Part shown: positions 42,906 to 51,515 of the stretch, piece by piece
Numbering within the stretch: the first letter of the stretch is position 1
How the letters are laid out: the number at the start of each line of letters is the position of its first letter
Assembly (NCBI RefSeq): GCF_007671725.1
Contig: NZ_VCNM01000001.1
Location: 1,116,001-1,180,000 of the forward strand
DNA: 64,000 bases
Direction of reading: 5' to 3'
Source of the DNA: Halorubrum depositum
GTDB lineage: Archaea > Halobacteriota > Halobacteria > Halobacteriales > Haloferacaceae
Notes under the pieces: generated by a model
The model's database searches: none
Seen by the model: only the letters and a program-made list of their open reading frames with translations
What the model was told of the DNA's origin: nothing
Position numbers and translations under genes: made by a program

Positions 42906-43297
42906 CTCTCGGCGTCGCCCGCGCGGTCGCTCTCGTCCGGTTCGGCGTCGTCGACCGGGTCGGCGTCGTCGACCGGGTTGGCGTCGTCATCGTTGTCGTC
43001 GCCGGCGTCGTCGCCCTCGCCGCTCCCGTCGTTCTCCGCCTCGCCGTCTTTCTCTACCCCGCCGTCGCCGGCGTCGGTGCGGCGCGCGTAGAGCGCGACG
43101 ACGACGGCGGTGGTAAACCAGATCGGCGCGCCGACGCGGACCGCGAAGGCGGCGCGGGCCCCCCACGAGTCGAGCGTGACGAACGCGGAGAGGACCGCGA
43201 CGACCGGGGCGCCGACGAGGATCGTGAGCACGAACGTCGTCTGCATCACCCAGCCGTAGTCGATCCCCTCGAACTCGGCCCGCTCGACAGGTTGCAC
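42902..43297 (-). CDS. Small membrane protein with acidic tail (DUF5822-like)
   Basis: From the GTG at 43297 the product has 131 residues: a short start (VQPVERAEFEGIDYGWVM), two membrane helices (TFVLTILVGAPVVAVLSAFV and VRVGAPIWFTTAVVVALYAR), then a very acidic Asp/Gly/Asn tail. A TTG at 43324 would add nine residues. The GIDYGWVMQTTFVLTI core resembles a conserved haloarchaeal membrane family of unknown function. It overlaps the HAD gene's stop by four bases. Confidence 0.62.
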   Translation of the reverse strand: MQPVERAEFEGIDYGWVMQTTFVLTILVGAPVVAVLSAFVTLDSWGARAAFAVRVGAPIWFTTAVVVALYARRTDAGDGGVEKDGEAENDGSGEGDDAGDDNDDDANPVDDADPVDDAEPDESDRAGDAES

Positions 43298-43450
43298 GCC
43301 TGCGTCTCGGACGCCGAGGGGCAAATCGGTGGCGGTCGCGGGGCGGGGCGGTCAGGGCGCGGTGCCGTCGCGGGCGACGTTCCCGCCGGCGCCCCGCCTC
43401 GGAGTTCCGGATCCCGGCGATTTTAAGCGGTCGCACGGGTGAGTTCGGGT

Positions 43451-44257
43451 ATGACCACGACGCGGGGACTCCGGGACCGCGAGGCGCCGATCACGATGCT
43501 GACCGCGTACGACGCCCCCACCGCGGCGGTCGTCGACGAGGCCGGGATCGACGTGATCCTCGTCGGCGACAGCATGGGCAACGCCGTCCTCGGCTACGAC
43601 TCCACGCTCCCCGTCACGCTCGACGAGGTCGCGAGCCGGACCGCGGCGGTCGCCCGCGCGACGGAGGACGCCCTCGTCGTCGCCGACATGCCGTTCCTCT
43701 CGTTCGGCGTCGACGAGGCCGAGTCCGTGCGCAACGCCGGCCGACTGCTGAAGGAGGCCGACGCCGACGCGGTGAAGATCGAGAGCGGCCCCCACACCGT
43801 CGAGATGACGCGGCGCATGACCGACGTCGGGATCCCCGTCATGGTGCACCTCGGCTTGACCCCCCAGCACGTCAACCGACTCGGCGGGTACACGCGGCAG
43901 GGGACCGACCAGGACGCGGCCGAGGAGATCGTCGAGCTCGCGGGCGCCCACGCCGAGGCCGGCGCGTTCGCGCTCGTGTTGGAACACGTCCCCGCGAACC
44001 TCGCGGGGGCCGTCACGGAGGCGCTGGACGTCCCCACCATCGGTATCGGCGCGGGGCCCGACTGCGACGGACAGGTGCTCGTGATCAACGACGCGGTCGG
44101 ACTCGGCGACTGGTCGCCCCCCTTCTCCCGGCAGTTCGGCGACGTGCGCGGCGAGATGCTCGACGCGGTCGCGGCGTACCGAGAGGCCGTCGAGAGCGGC
44201 GAGTTCCCGGCCGAGGAGCACTGGCACGTCGAGGGGGACCTCGACGACCTGTACTGA
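43451..44257 (+). CDS. panB: 3-methyl-2-oxobutanoate (ketopantoate) hydroxymethyltransferase
   Basis: The 268-residue barrel enzyme adds a hydroxymethyl group from methylene-tetrahydrofolate to 2-oxoisovalerate, giving ketopantoate for pantothenate/CoA. Signature segments are MLTAYDAPTAAVVDEAGIDV, GDSMGNAVLGYDSTLPVTLD, VKIESGPHTVEMTRRM, PVMVHLGLTPQHVNRLGGY and LVLEHVPANLA. A TTTTAAG element (43421-43427) about 27 bases upstream supports ATG 43451 and a leaderless mRNA; an in-frame GTG at 43439 is less likely. Confidence 0.93.
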   Translation: MTTTRGLRDREAPITMLTAYDAPTAAVVDEAGIDVILVGDSMGNAVLGYDSTLPVTLDEVASRTAAVARATEDALVVADMPFLSFGVDEAESVRNAGRLLKEADADAVKIESGPHTVEMTRRMTDVGIPVMVHLGLTPQHVNRLGGYTRQGTDQDAAEEIVELAGAHAEAGAFALVLEHVPANLAGAVTEALDVPTIGIGAGPDCDGQVLVINDAVGLGDWSPPFSRQFGDVRGEMLDAVAAYREAVESGEFPAEEHWHVEGDLDDLY

Positions 44258-44583
44258 GCGAGAGCCCCGCTGAAACGCCTGGGAAGCGAAACGGTCCGTC
44301 TCGGGTGCGGTCAGCGGGGGAACGGTTATTGATCGACTGAAGCACGTCGAAAAATCGTCTCACCGAATACGGACCGCTCGTCCAGCGAGGAGCGCGCTTC
44401 AGTCGCGGAAGGAGTGGTGAATCAATCGTTCGCGTGCACAGTGATCGTCACGGTGTCTCTGAAGTAGCAGAAACGATATAAGATACATCATTAATAATGA
44501 TTAAGTATTTTGCCATCCAATTCGCTTCGAGGAAGTGCCGTCGTAGAAATCAGCTGAGACGTCGAACGAGACAGGTTACATCA
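44258..44583. other. Gene-free spacer, lower GC
   Basis: This 326-base stretch holds an AACGATATAAGAT promoter-like element (44472-44484) and an inverted repeat ATCATT-AAT-AATGAT (44487-44501). I see no gene or RNA here. Base composition falls here and stays lower to about 46.1 kb, suggesting an inserted or accessory segment. Confidence 0.5.
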
Positions 44584-44961
44584 ATGATAATACCCAATCC
44601 GTTCCGGACAGTCAAAAAAATCGGAAAAGGCGTCGGTTCCTTGGTGTTTGGTAACCGGGATCGACGAGACGATCAGCGGGACCGGGACCGCCGGGAGGAT
44701 CGAAGGGGCCGGGATCGACGGGACGATCGGAGGGACCGCCGGGGCGATCGAAGGGACCGCCGGGACGATCGGAGGGACCGCCGGGGCGATCGAAGGGACC
44801 GCCGGGACGAAACACCACCGCGACGGCGAGATCACCGAACGCGAGATCACCGAACGGACGACCGCCAGCGGGACCGAGGGAGGCGCGATCGGACACGGGT
44901 GAGGAGCCGCAGAGGGAGCGGTGCCGATCGAGACGAGAGTCAGCGAAAACGGCGCCGGTAA
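44584..44961 (+). CDS. Arg/Asp-rich heptad-repeat protein, uncertain
   Basis: The frame starts MIIPNPFRTVKKIGKGVGSL, an amphipathic start, then turns into about 60 residues of Arg/Asp repeats, DDRRDRR alternating with GDRRDRR (four perfect heptads, 44722-44805), then mixed Arg/Gln/Gly. The repeat DNA is open in other frames too, so coding is uncertain. In favour, the N-terminal 23 residues look designed, and start and promoter (about 44477) fit with an 80-base leader. An earlier in-frame ATG at 44497 would add 29 basic residues. Low-complexity Arg/Asp repeats suggest RNA binding or condensate formation, but this is speculation. Confidence 0.4.
   Translation: MIIPNPFRTVKKIGKGVGSLVFGNRDRRDDQRDRDRREDRRGRDRRDDRRDRRGDRRDRRDDRRDRRGDRRDRRDETPPRRRDHRTRDHRTDDRQRDRGRRDRTRVRSRRGSGADRDESQRKRRR
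44722..44805. repeat. Four 21-bp tandem units in alternating pairs
   Basis: Units GACGATCGGAGGGACCGCCG(G) and GGCGATCGAAGGGACCGCCG(G) alternate twice (44722, 44743, 44764, 44785), making a 42-bp higher-order repeat. Degenerate units extend upstream to about 44660. The period is a multiple of three, so frame is kept. Confidence 0.9.
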
Positions 44962-45002
44962 CGCCGAGATACGCTCGCACGCTGCATAGGGAAGCAGTAG
45001 AA

Positions 45003-45860
45003 GTGGAAACGGTGACCGAATTGAATCCGATTCTTCGAAGATGGACGGGTACCGCTACCCGCGACGGGCGGATCCTTCCGATTACCCGATGGGTCGCGCG
45101 CTTCATCATCCCGTTTTTAGCCGCGGCGTTTCTGGTCCTCTACGGAGTTCCCGATCAGACCGCGACGTACTTCGCGTGGACCATCAGGCCCGAAATGACT
45201 CCGATCACCATGGGCGCGGGCTACGGAGCGGGCGTGTATTTCTTTTATCGAGTGTCCACCGCCGACGAGTGGCACACGGTCGCGCCGGTCTTCCTGGGGA
45301 TCGGGACGTTCACCTGGTTGATGGCCATCGCTACCGTCCTCCACTGGGAGAACTTCAACCACGGCCACTTCACGTTCGACCTCTGGGTCGGCCTCTACGC
45401 GGTCACTCCTGTCCTCATTCCAGCGATTTGGGCGCTTAATCGGCGGACCGATTCCGGGGAACTGACGGGTGGTGAGCCTCAGCTCCCGCAAGCGGTGAGA
45501 GTGCTCGGCGGCGGGCTCGGAGCCCTTCTCACCGTCAGTGCCGTCAGCCTGTTCGTCGCCCCGGAACCCATGATCGGGGCGTGGCCGTGGACCGTCTCCC
45601 CTTTCACGGCGCGAATCTTGGCGGGGTGGTTCGCGCTTTTCGGGGTCGTCAACGGCGCGGTCGTACTCGATCCGCGCTGGAGTAGCGCACGAATACTGGT
45701 CCAAAGTCAGATACTCGGCTTCGCGTTGGTGCTGATCGGCGTGATTCGTGTCTGGGCTACCTTCGACCCGTCGAACGTCCTGACGGTTGGCGTCGTCGGC
45801 GGGATGACGCTGTATCTGATCGCCGTACTTCTGCTGTATATCGCGATGGAAACACGCTGA
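45003..45860 (+). CDS. Multi-pass membrane protein of unknown function
   Basis: The 285-residue protein starts at GTG and has about eight hydrophobic segments (FIIPFLAAAFLVLYGV, MGAGYGAGVYFFY, VFLGIGTFTWLMAIATVL, LWVGLYAVTPVLIPAIW, LGGGLGALLTVSAVSLFV, ILAGWFALFGVVNGAVVL, ILGFALVLIGVIRV, GGMTLYLIAVLLLYIAM). Two tryptophan/histidine-rich loops (ADEWHTVAP, HWENFNHGHFTFD) might bind a metal or haem. No family recognised. Codon use is less GC-rich than in most of the window. Confidence 0.7.
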   Translation: METVTELNPILRRWTGTATRDGRILPITRWVARFIIPFLAAAFLVLYGVPDQTATYFAWTIRPEMTPITMGAGYGAGVYFFYRVSTADEWHTVAPVFLGIGTFTWLMAIATVLHWENFNHGHFTFDLWVGLYAVTPVLIPAIWALNRRTDSGELTGGEPQLPQAVRVLGGGLGALLTVSAVSLFVAPEPMIGAWPWTVSPFTARILAGWFALFGVVNGAVVLDPRWSSARILVQSQILGFALVLIGVIRVWATFDPSNVLTVGVVGGMTLYLIAVLLLYIAMETR

Positions 45861-46100
45861 CTCCTCCGAATGCCGTCGTCTCGTGTCGATCGACGCGAGC
45901 CCCCCTGTCTCGCAGGGCTATCGTAACACCCGAGCGAACCGGCGGGGTCCTCGGGGATCGGCGTGCGCGTTCGGTGCCCGTGTGTTCTGGACGAGGTACG
46001 TCGGAAAAGATGACACCGACGGAGCGACTGGGCCGGATCGCGCGACGAAACCCCCGCACCCGGCGTGGGGTATATACGCGCGAACGGCCTATTCTGAGGC
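45861..46100. other. Spacer before the DUF460 gene
   Basis: Nothing coding is supported. GGTATATACGCG (46068-46079), about 28 bases before the GTG at 46101, is the promoter of the next gene, which would be leaderless. Confidence 0.5.
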
Positions 46101-48152
46101 GTGACAACCCGGACCATCCGCGCCCGCGACCGGCCGGTGTTCGGCGTCGACGTGCACAGCGGCGACGTCCGCGGCGACGACCCCTCCTACGCCCTCGTAA
46201 TCTTGGACCCCGTCGACGAGGACGACCCGGACGCGCCCGACGCCGACGGCCCGATGGCGCGGGTGACCCGAGACGTGGTGTCGTTCCGGAAGCTCTGCCG
46301 GCTGATCGACGACCGCGAGCCGCTGTACGTCGCCACCGACAACGCCTACGAGCTGGCGGCGGACAAAGGCGAACTGGTGGGGTTCCTGCGGTCGCTGCCC
46401 GACGGCACCCGGCTCGTGCAGGTGACCGGCGCGGAGCGACCGGAACCGCTCTCGCGGGTCGCCTCCCGTCACGGGATTCCGTACGGGAAGGAGCCGATGA
46501 AGGAGGCGGAGGCGTCGGCCCGGCTGGCCGCCGCCAACGTCGGCCACGAGGTGACCGCCTTCACCGACGAGACGCGAGTGAAGGTGTCCCGCGGGCGCTC
46601 GACCGGGAAGGGCGGCTGGAGCCAGGACCGCTACACGCGCCGGATCCACGGCAACGTCCGGAAGCGGACGCGGCAGGTCCAGTCGAAGCTCGAGGACGCG
46701 AACCTCGACTTCGAGCGCGACGTGACCGAGAAGTACGGCGGCTACGCGAACGCGACGTTCACCGTGGAGGGTCGCCCCGAGGAGATCCCGGTGTCGAACT
46801 CGCGGGCCGGCGACGTGCGCGTCGAGGTCGAGCGCGAGCGCCGCGACGGGATCGAGTACGAGCCGCTCGTGAAGCGGCGCGATCGGGTGATCGTCGGCAT
46901 CGACCCGGGGACGACGACCGCGGCGGCCGTCGTCGGGCTCGACGGCACCGTCCACGCGCTGTACTCCTCGCGGACCGCCGACACCGCGGACGTGACCGAG
47001 TGGATCGTCGAGCAGGGCCGCCCGATCATCGTCGCCGCCGACGTGGAGCCGATGCCGGAGACCGTCGAGAAGTTCCGGCGCTCGTTCGACGCCGCCGGGT
47101 GGCGACCGACCACGGACCTCCCCGTCGACGAGAAGCTCCACCGGACCCGCGAGGCGGGGTACGACAACGACCACGAGCGCGACGCGCTGGCGGCCGCGCT
47201 GTACGCCTACGACGACCACGAGGACCAGTTCGACCGGATCGCGGCGAAGACCCCGCCGCGGCTCGACCGCGAGGCGGTGATCGCGGGCGTCGTCGCCGGC
47301 GACGCCTCGGTGGAGTCGGTCATCGCGGACCTGAGCGAGGACGACGGGAGCGGCGGTGGGGACGGCGACGCTGACGCCGACGAGTCGGACCCCACCGAGC
47401 CCGAACGCACCGAGGAGGAGGAGACGATCCGCCGGCTCCGCGAGCGCGTCGAGCGGCTGGAGTCGCACGCCGACTCGCTGGAGGGCGACCTCGCCGAGCG
47501 CGACGAGCGGATCGCGGAGCTGGAGGGGGAGCTGGAGAAGGCGAGACGCGAGGAGCGGATCGAGGCGCGCAGCCGACGGGCCGTCTCCCGACTCGAACGC
47601 GAGACCGACCGGCTGGAGCGCGAGCGCGACGAGGCGCGAGAGACCGTCGCGGAGCTGGAGGGGAAGGTGGAGACGCTGAAGGAGCTGTGGCGGCTCGACC
47701 ACTCCAACTTCGACGACGTCGCCGCGGACCGGGGGTTCGTCAGCGTGAAGGCGGTCGAGCAGTTCACGCTCGACGCGCTGGAGGCCGCCGACGAGGCGTA
47801 CGGGCTCGTCGCCGGCGACGTCGTCTACCTCCGAGACGCCTCCGGCGCGGGGCGCCGGACAGCCGAGCGGCTGGCCGAGACCGAGCCGCGCGCGGTGATC
47901 CGCGACGGGAACCTCTCGGACGTCGCCGACCAGGTCCTGTTCGACCACGACGTGCCGGTCGTCCCGGCCGACGCGGTGCCCGTCCGCGAGGTCGACGAGC
48001 TGGCGGTCGCGGACGAGGAGAAGCTGGAGGCCGCGATCGACGACTGGGAGAAGCGGGCGGAGCGGCGGCGAAAGGCCGAGAAACAGGAGCACCTCGACCG
48101 GATCATCTCGGAGCACCGGGCGGGGCGGACGCTGCCCGAGACCGAGGAGTAG
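46101..48152 (+). CDS. DUF460 protein (RuvC-like nuclease fold with coiled coil)
   Basis: The 683 residues hold an N-terminal domain (FGVDVHSGDVRGDDPSYALV) and a central RuvC-fold strand with catalytic-type Asp (RVIVGIDPGTTTAAAVVGLDG). A charged coiled coil follows (about 430-530; EEEETIRRLRERVERLESHADSLEG), then a C-terminal domain. Archaeal DUF460 proteins are conserved but uncharacterised; a nucleic-acid nuclease role is inferred from the fold. The GTG start is supported by the TATA box 28 bases upstream. Confidence 0.87.
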   Translation: MTTRTIRARDRPVFGVDVHSGDVRGDDPSYALVILDPVDEDDPDAPDADGPMARVTRDVVSFRKLCRLIDDREPLYVATDNAYELAADKGELVGFLRSLPDGTRLVQVTGAERPEPLSRVASRHGIPYGKEPMKEAEASARLAAANVGHEVTAFTDETRVKVSRGRSTGKGGWSQDRYTRRIHGNVRKRTRQVQSKLEDANLDFERDVTEKYGGYANATFTVEGRPEEIPVSNSRAGDVRVEVERERRDGIEYEPLVKRRDRVIVGIDPGTTTAAAVVGLDGTVHALYSSRTADTADVTEWIVEQGRPIIVAADVEPMPETVEKFRRSFDAAGWRPTTDLPVDEKLHRTREAGYDNDHERDALAAALYAYDDHEDQFDRIAAKTPPRLDREAVIAGVVAGDASVESVIADLSEDDGSGGGDGDADADESDPTEPERTEEEETIRRLRERVERLESHADSLEGDLAERDERIAELEGELEKARREERIEARSRRAVSRLERETDRLERERDEARETVAELEGKVETLKELWRLDHSNFDDVAADRGFVSVKAVEQFTLDALEAADEAYGLVAGDVVYLRDASGAGRRTAERLAETEPRAVIRDGNLSDVADQVLFDHDVPVVPADAVPVREVDELAVADEEKLEAAIDDWEKRAERRRKAEKQEHLDRIISEHRAGRTLPETEE

Positions 48153-48231
48153 AGCCGGCGGGACGGAGGGCCTTCCGCCGAGAACCGCCAGATTCCCGTT
48201 CGCCACGCGCCCGCACGCTTCCAGAAGTCAT

Positions 48232-49245
48232 ATGTCCGACAACCGCACAGTCGGGAGTATGGACGCCTACGAGCGGATCACCCGGAACGCGGCCGAGGTG
48301 GTCACCGAGGAGGAGATCGAGGCGCTGGCCGACGACCCCGACGGGAAGCGGGCGTACGTCGGCTACGAGCCCTCGGGGGTCCTCCACATCGGGCACATGC
48401 TCACCGCGAACAAGCTCATCGACCTCCAGGAGGCCGGGTTCGAGGTGACGGTGCTGCTCGCCGACGTGCACGCCTACCTCAACGACAAGGGGTCGTTCGA
48501 GGAGATCCGCCACACCGCCGAGCGCATGCGCGACCAGTTCATCGCGTACGGGCTCGACGAGTCGAACACGCAGTTCGTGCTCGGCTCCGACTTCCAGCTC
48601 GACGACGACTACACGCTCGACCTGCACGCCCTCGAACTGGAGACGACGCTCGCGCGGGCCGAGCGCGCGATGGCCGAGATCACCTCCGGCGACTCCGTGA
48701 AGGTGTCGCAGGCGGTGTACCCGCTGATGCAGGCGCTCGACATCCCGTACCTCGGCGTCGACCTCGCGGTCGGCGGGATGGAGCAGCGCAAGGTCCACAT
48801 GCTCGCGCGCGACGTGCTGCCGAGCATCGACCGCGAGCCGCCGACGAGCCTCCACACCCCGCTCATCGCCGATCTGGGCACCGGCCGCGGGAAGATGTCC
48901 TCCAGTACGGGCGTCACTATCTCGATGGAGGACTCCCGCGAGGACATCGAGTCGAAGGTGAACGACGCGTACTGTCCCCCGACCGTCGACCCGGAGCCGA
49001 CCGACGACGGCGAGTCGCGGGAGAACCCCGTCCTGCAAGTGTTCGAGTACCACGTGTTCCCTCGGTTCGAGACGGTCCGCGTCGAGCGACCTGAGGAGTA
49101 CGGCGGCGATTTGGCGTACGACGACTACGACGCGCTGGAGGCCGACCTGGAGTCCGGCGAGCTCCACCCCGCCGACGCGAAGGGCGCGCTCGCCGAGTAC
49201 CTCGACCGGCTCATCGCGCCGGGACGCGAGCAGCTCGCGGAGTAG
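48232..49245 (+). CDS. tyrS: Tyrosyl-tRNA synthetase
   Basis: A 337-residue class I aminoacyl-tRNA synthetase of archaeal length. The HIGH motif is in GVLHIGHMLTANKL and the KMSKS-type loop is GKMSSSTGVTIS. TYR-specific GVDLAVGGMEQRKVHMLARD is present. It attaches Tyr to tRNA(Tyr). ATG at 48232 is used; an in-frame ATG at 48259 (MDAYERITRNAAEVV) is equally plausible, since the first nine residues are not conserved-looking. Confidence 0.93.
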   Translation: MSDNRTVGSMDAYERITRNAAEVVTEEEIEALADDPDGKRAYVGYEPSGVLHIGHMLTANKLIDLQEAGFEVTVLLADVHAYLNDKGSFEEIRHTAERMRDQFIAYGLDESNTQFVLGSDFQLDDDYTLDLHALELETTLARAERAMAEITSGDSVKVSQAVYPLMQALDIPYLGVDLAVGGMEQRKVHMLARDVLPSIDREPPTSLHTPLIADLGTGRGKMSSSTGVTISMEDSREDIESKVNDAYCPPTVDPEPTDDGESRENPVLQVFEYHVFPRFETVRVERPEEYGGDLAYDDYDALEADLESGELHPADAKGALAEYLDRLIAPGREQLAE

Positions 49246-49251
49246 GCGGCC

Positions 49252-50034
49252 TCACTCTTTCTCCGGAGTCGACTCGCCCGTCGCCCCGCCCGCCGCGTGC
49301 CCCCGGTGCTCGCAGCCCCCGTCGAGGCAGTCGCGCCCCGTGGCCGTCTCGAACACCGGAAGCCCGCAGTCGCACTCGTCGACGACGACGCCCGAGGGGA
49401 TCGAGAACGTCGTTTCGCAGTCGGGGTAGCGCTCGCAGCCGAGGTAGACGCGGCCGGGCGCGGAGTTGACGGTGAGTTCGCCGTCGCAGTCGGGACAGTC
49501 CCAGACGCGGTCGAACCGGTCGCTGACGGCCGCCTCCATCGGGTCGCACGAGGGATCGAGACAGAGGTGGAACGGCTCGCCGCGCTCGACCCGGATCTTC
49601 GGCACCCCGCAGTCGTCACAGACCCCGTCGGTGACGCTCGCGCCCGCCGGGAGCCCCCACCGCTCCTCGCAGTCGAGACAGACCACGTCGCCGCGCGAGC
49701 GCACGAGCGGCCCGCCGTCCTCGGGGCAGGTGCCGACCGGGATTCCGGCCTCCGTGACCGGGAGGGCGCGGCCCGCGGTCGCCTCCTCGGCGACGATCCG
49801 GAGCCGTCGAGTCCCCTCGCGGGCGGTGACGGAGAATCCGTCGCCGTCGCCCTCGACGACGACCGAGTCGGGACGGGTGAGCCACGCGACCGGCTGGTAG
49901 CCGTCGGCGTCGTGGACGAGCGTGGTGTCGTCCGGCTTGATCAGGACGACGACGCGCCCCCGGTGGGTCCGGGAGCGGTCGCCGCGTTCGGTCACTCGAC
50001 AGTCGCCGGCGAACACGCGGAGTCGTTCGGGCAT
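49252..50034 (-). CDS. NucS N-domain plus topoisomerase-type zinc-ribbon protein
   Basis: The 260-residue protein opens like the DNA-binding domain of the NucS/EndoMS mismatch nuclease (VFAGDCRVTERGDRSRTHRGRVVVLIKPDDTTLVHDADGYQPV) but lacks the NucS catalytic domain. The remainder holds four or five Cys4 zinc fingers like those at the end of topoisomerase I (CDDCGVPKIRVERGEPFHLCLD; CPDCDGELTVNSAPGRVYLGCERYPDCE; CDCGLPVFETATGRDCL). It probably binds single-stranded or branched DNA, or assists topoisomerase or repair enzymes. Convergent with tyrS, their stops six bases apart. Confidence 0.85.
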   Translation of the reverse strand: MPERLRVFAGDCRVTERGDRSRTHRGRVVVLIKPDDTTLVHDADGYQPVAWLTRPDSVVVEGDGDGFSVTAREGTRRLRIVAEEATAGRALPVTEAGIPVGTCPEDGGPLVRSRGDVVCLDCEERWGLPAGASVTDGVCDDCGVPKIRVERGEPFHLCLDPSCDPMEAAVSDRFDRVWDCPDCDGELTVNSAPGRVYLGCERYPDCETTFSIPSGVVVDECDCGLPVFETATGRDCLDGGCEHRGHAAGGATGESTPEKE

Positions 50035-50164
50035 GCCGCGGGGTTGCCTCGTTTTCCGATTTAAGCGGCGGGCGACGAGGGCGGGCCGCGAGCGACCGGT
50101 CCGCGTTCCTCGGACGGGGGAATTGTGTGATTAACTTAACAAGATCGTTTCCGTAATCTCACAC

Positions 50165-51514
50165 ATGAGCGAGGCCTCTGGTGCGGGCCCGTCGGAAACA
50201 GCGGAGTCAGCGCCTCCCGTCCGGGTCGGAGTGTTGAGCTTCCACAACAGCAAAGAGACGAAGGCGATCTGCAACGCCGTTCAGGCGTTGGGACACGACC
50301 CGGTCTGGCTCCGCGAGGAGAACACCAGGTCGTGGATCGAGGCCGGAGACCTCCGGTTCGACCCCGACGTGGACGTCGTCGCGAACCGACTGCTGATGAC
50401 GAAGGCCGTCCAGCCACTCGACGACATCGGGATCGCGACGGGCTACACCGCTTCGCGTCCCGTGTTGAACCCGCCGGCCGTCGTCGTCCGAGCCCTGCAT
50501 AAGTACGGCGTCGCGGCGACGCTCACCGCCGCCGGCATCCGTGTTCCGGACGCGTACATCGCGTTCAGCCACCGGACGATCAACGAGGGCAACCCTCTCA
50601 CGAGCGAGAAAGCGGTCCACAAGTCCGCGATCGGGACGAACGGGGACCGGATGGCGGTCGTCGGCGCGGACGACGTCGTCGCGCCGCACATCGCTCGCCG
50701 GCGGGCGTTCCTCCAGGAGTTCATCGACACCGGCACGGAGCGACCGTTCGACGTCCGCGCATACGTCGTCGGCGACCGCGTCGTCGCCGCGATGAAACGG
50801 TACGCGCCGTCGGACGAGTGGCGCACGAACGTCGCCGTCGGCGGCGAAGTCGAGGATTTCACCGCCGACCTCCCCGAGGAAGCGGCGCGGCTCTCACGGG
50901 AGGCGGCGGACGTGCTCGACCTCGACTACGCCGGCGTGGACCTGCTGTGTCGCGACGGCGCGTGGTACGTCCTCGAAGTGAACGTGACGGCGGGGTTCAA
51001 AGGTCTGTTCGAGGCGACTGGGATCAGCCCCGCACCGTACATCGCCGCCCTCGCGATCGAGCGAGGGGGCGGCGGCGTCGACTCCGACCGCGTCACGTCC
51101 CTCGCGGCGGTCCTGGACGACTCGGTCCCGGAGTGTAAGCCGTCGCTCGATCCGGAGCCGGAGGCGCGGACGACGATCGGCTACACCGAACGCGTGACGG
51201 TGAGTGCGGGCCAGCGAGCGGTCGACGTGGTCGCCAAATCTGACACCGGCGCCGGGCGAACGAGCATCGACTTCGACGTCGCCGCGGAGATCGGCGCGGG
51301 TCCGATCGTCGGCACGGTCCACGTGAAATCCGGGTCGCGAGCCGGGCGGCAGAAGCGGCCGCTCGTCGAGATCGACCTGAAGATCGGGAACCGCTGGCAG
51401 ACCGTGACGGCGAGTATCGAGAACCGGAACCACATGACCTACCCCGTGCTCCTCGGTCGAGACGTCCTCGACGGATGCCACGTGGACGTCACGAAGCGGG
51501 AGCGCGAGGAGTGA
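50165..51514 (+). CDS. RimK-type ATP-grasp ligase fused to RimB-type retropepsin-like domain
   Basis: The 449 residues combine two domains. Residues about 20-315 form an ATP-grasp glutamate/amino-acid ligase, with EKAVHKSAIGTNG and FLQEFID for nucleotide binding and DLLCRDGAWYVLEVNVTAGFKG for the metal site. Residues about 330-449 are a retropepsin-fold domain with DTGAGRTSIDF, the Asp-Thr-Gly-Ala motif of the RimB-like ATP-dependent protease family, and YPVLLGRDVL. RimK adds Glu to protein ends in bacteria; RimB-like proteins are encoded near it. A peptide- or cofactor-modifying role is likely. The tail lies one base from the convergent helicase stop. Confidence 0.85.
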   Translation: MSEASGAGPSETAESAPPVRVGVLSFHNSKETKAICNAVQALGHDPVWLREENTRSWIEAGDLRFDPDVDVVANRLLMTKAVQPLDDIGIATGYTASRPVLNPPAVVVRALHKYGVAATLTAAGIRVPDAYIAFSHRTINEGNPLTSEKAVHKSAIGTNGDRMAVVGADDVVAPHIARRRAFLQEFIDTGTERPFDVRAYVVGDRVVAAMKRYAPSDEWRTNVAVGGEVEDFTADLPEEAARLSREAADVLDLDYAGVDLLCRDGAWYVLEVNVTAGFKGLFEATGISPAPYIAALAIERGGGGVDSDRVTSLAAVLDDSVPECKPSLDPEPEARTTIGYTERVTVSAGQRAVDVVAKSDTGAGRTSIDFDVAAEIGAGPIVGTVHVKSGSRAGRQKRPLVEIDLKIGNRWQTVTASIENRNHMTYPVLLGRDVLDGCHVDVTKREREE

Positions 51515-51515
51515 C

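Noticed and set aside
44722-44805. Possible CRISPR array
   Set aside because: Units are adjacent 21-bp tandem repeats without spacers.
44648-44902. Alternative frame in the tandem repeat (Gly/Thr/Ala/Ile-rich)
   Set aside because: Also open, but lacks the amphipathic start of the Arg/Asp frame; at most one frame is real.
45707-46117. Minus-strand frame before the DUF460 gene
   Set aside because: Ser/Thr/Arg-rich translation without motif, overlapping the membrane-protein gene and the promoter of DUF460.
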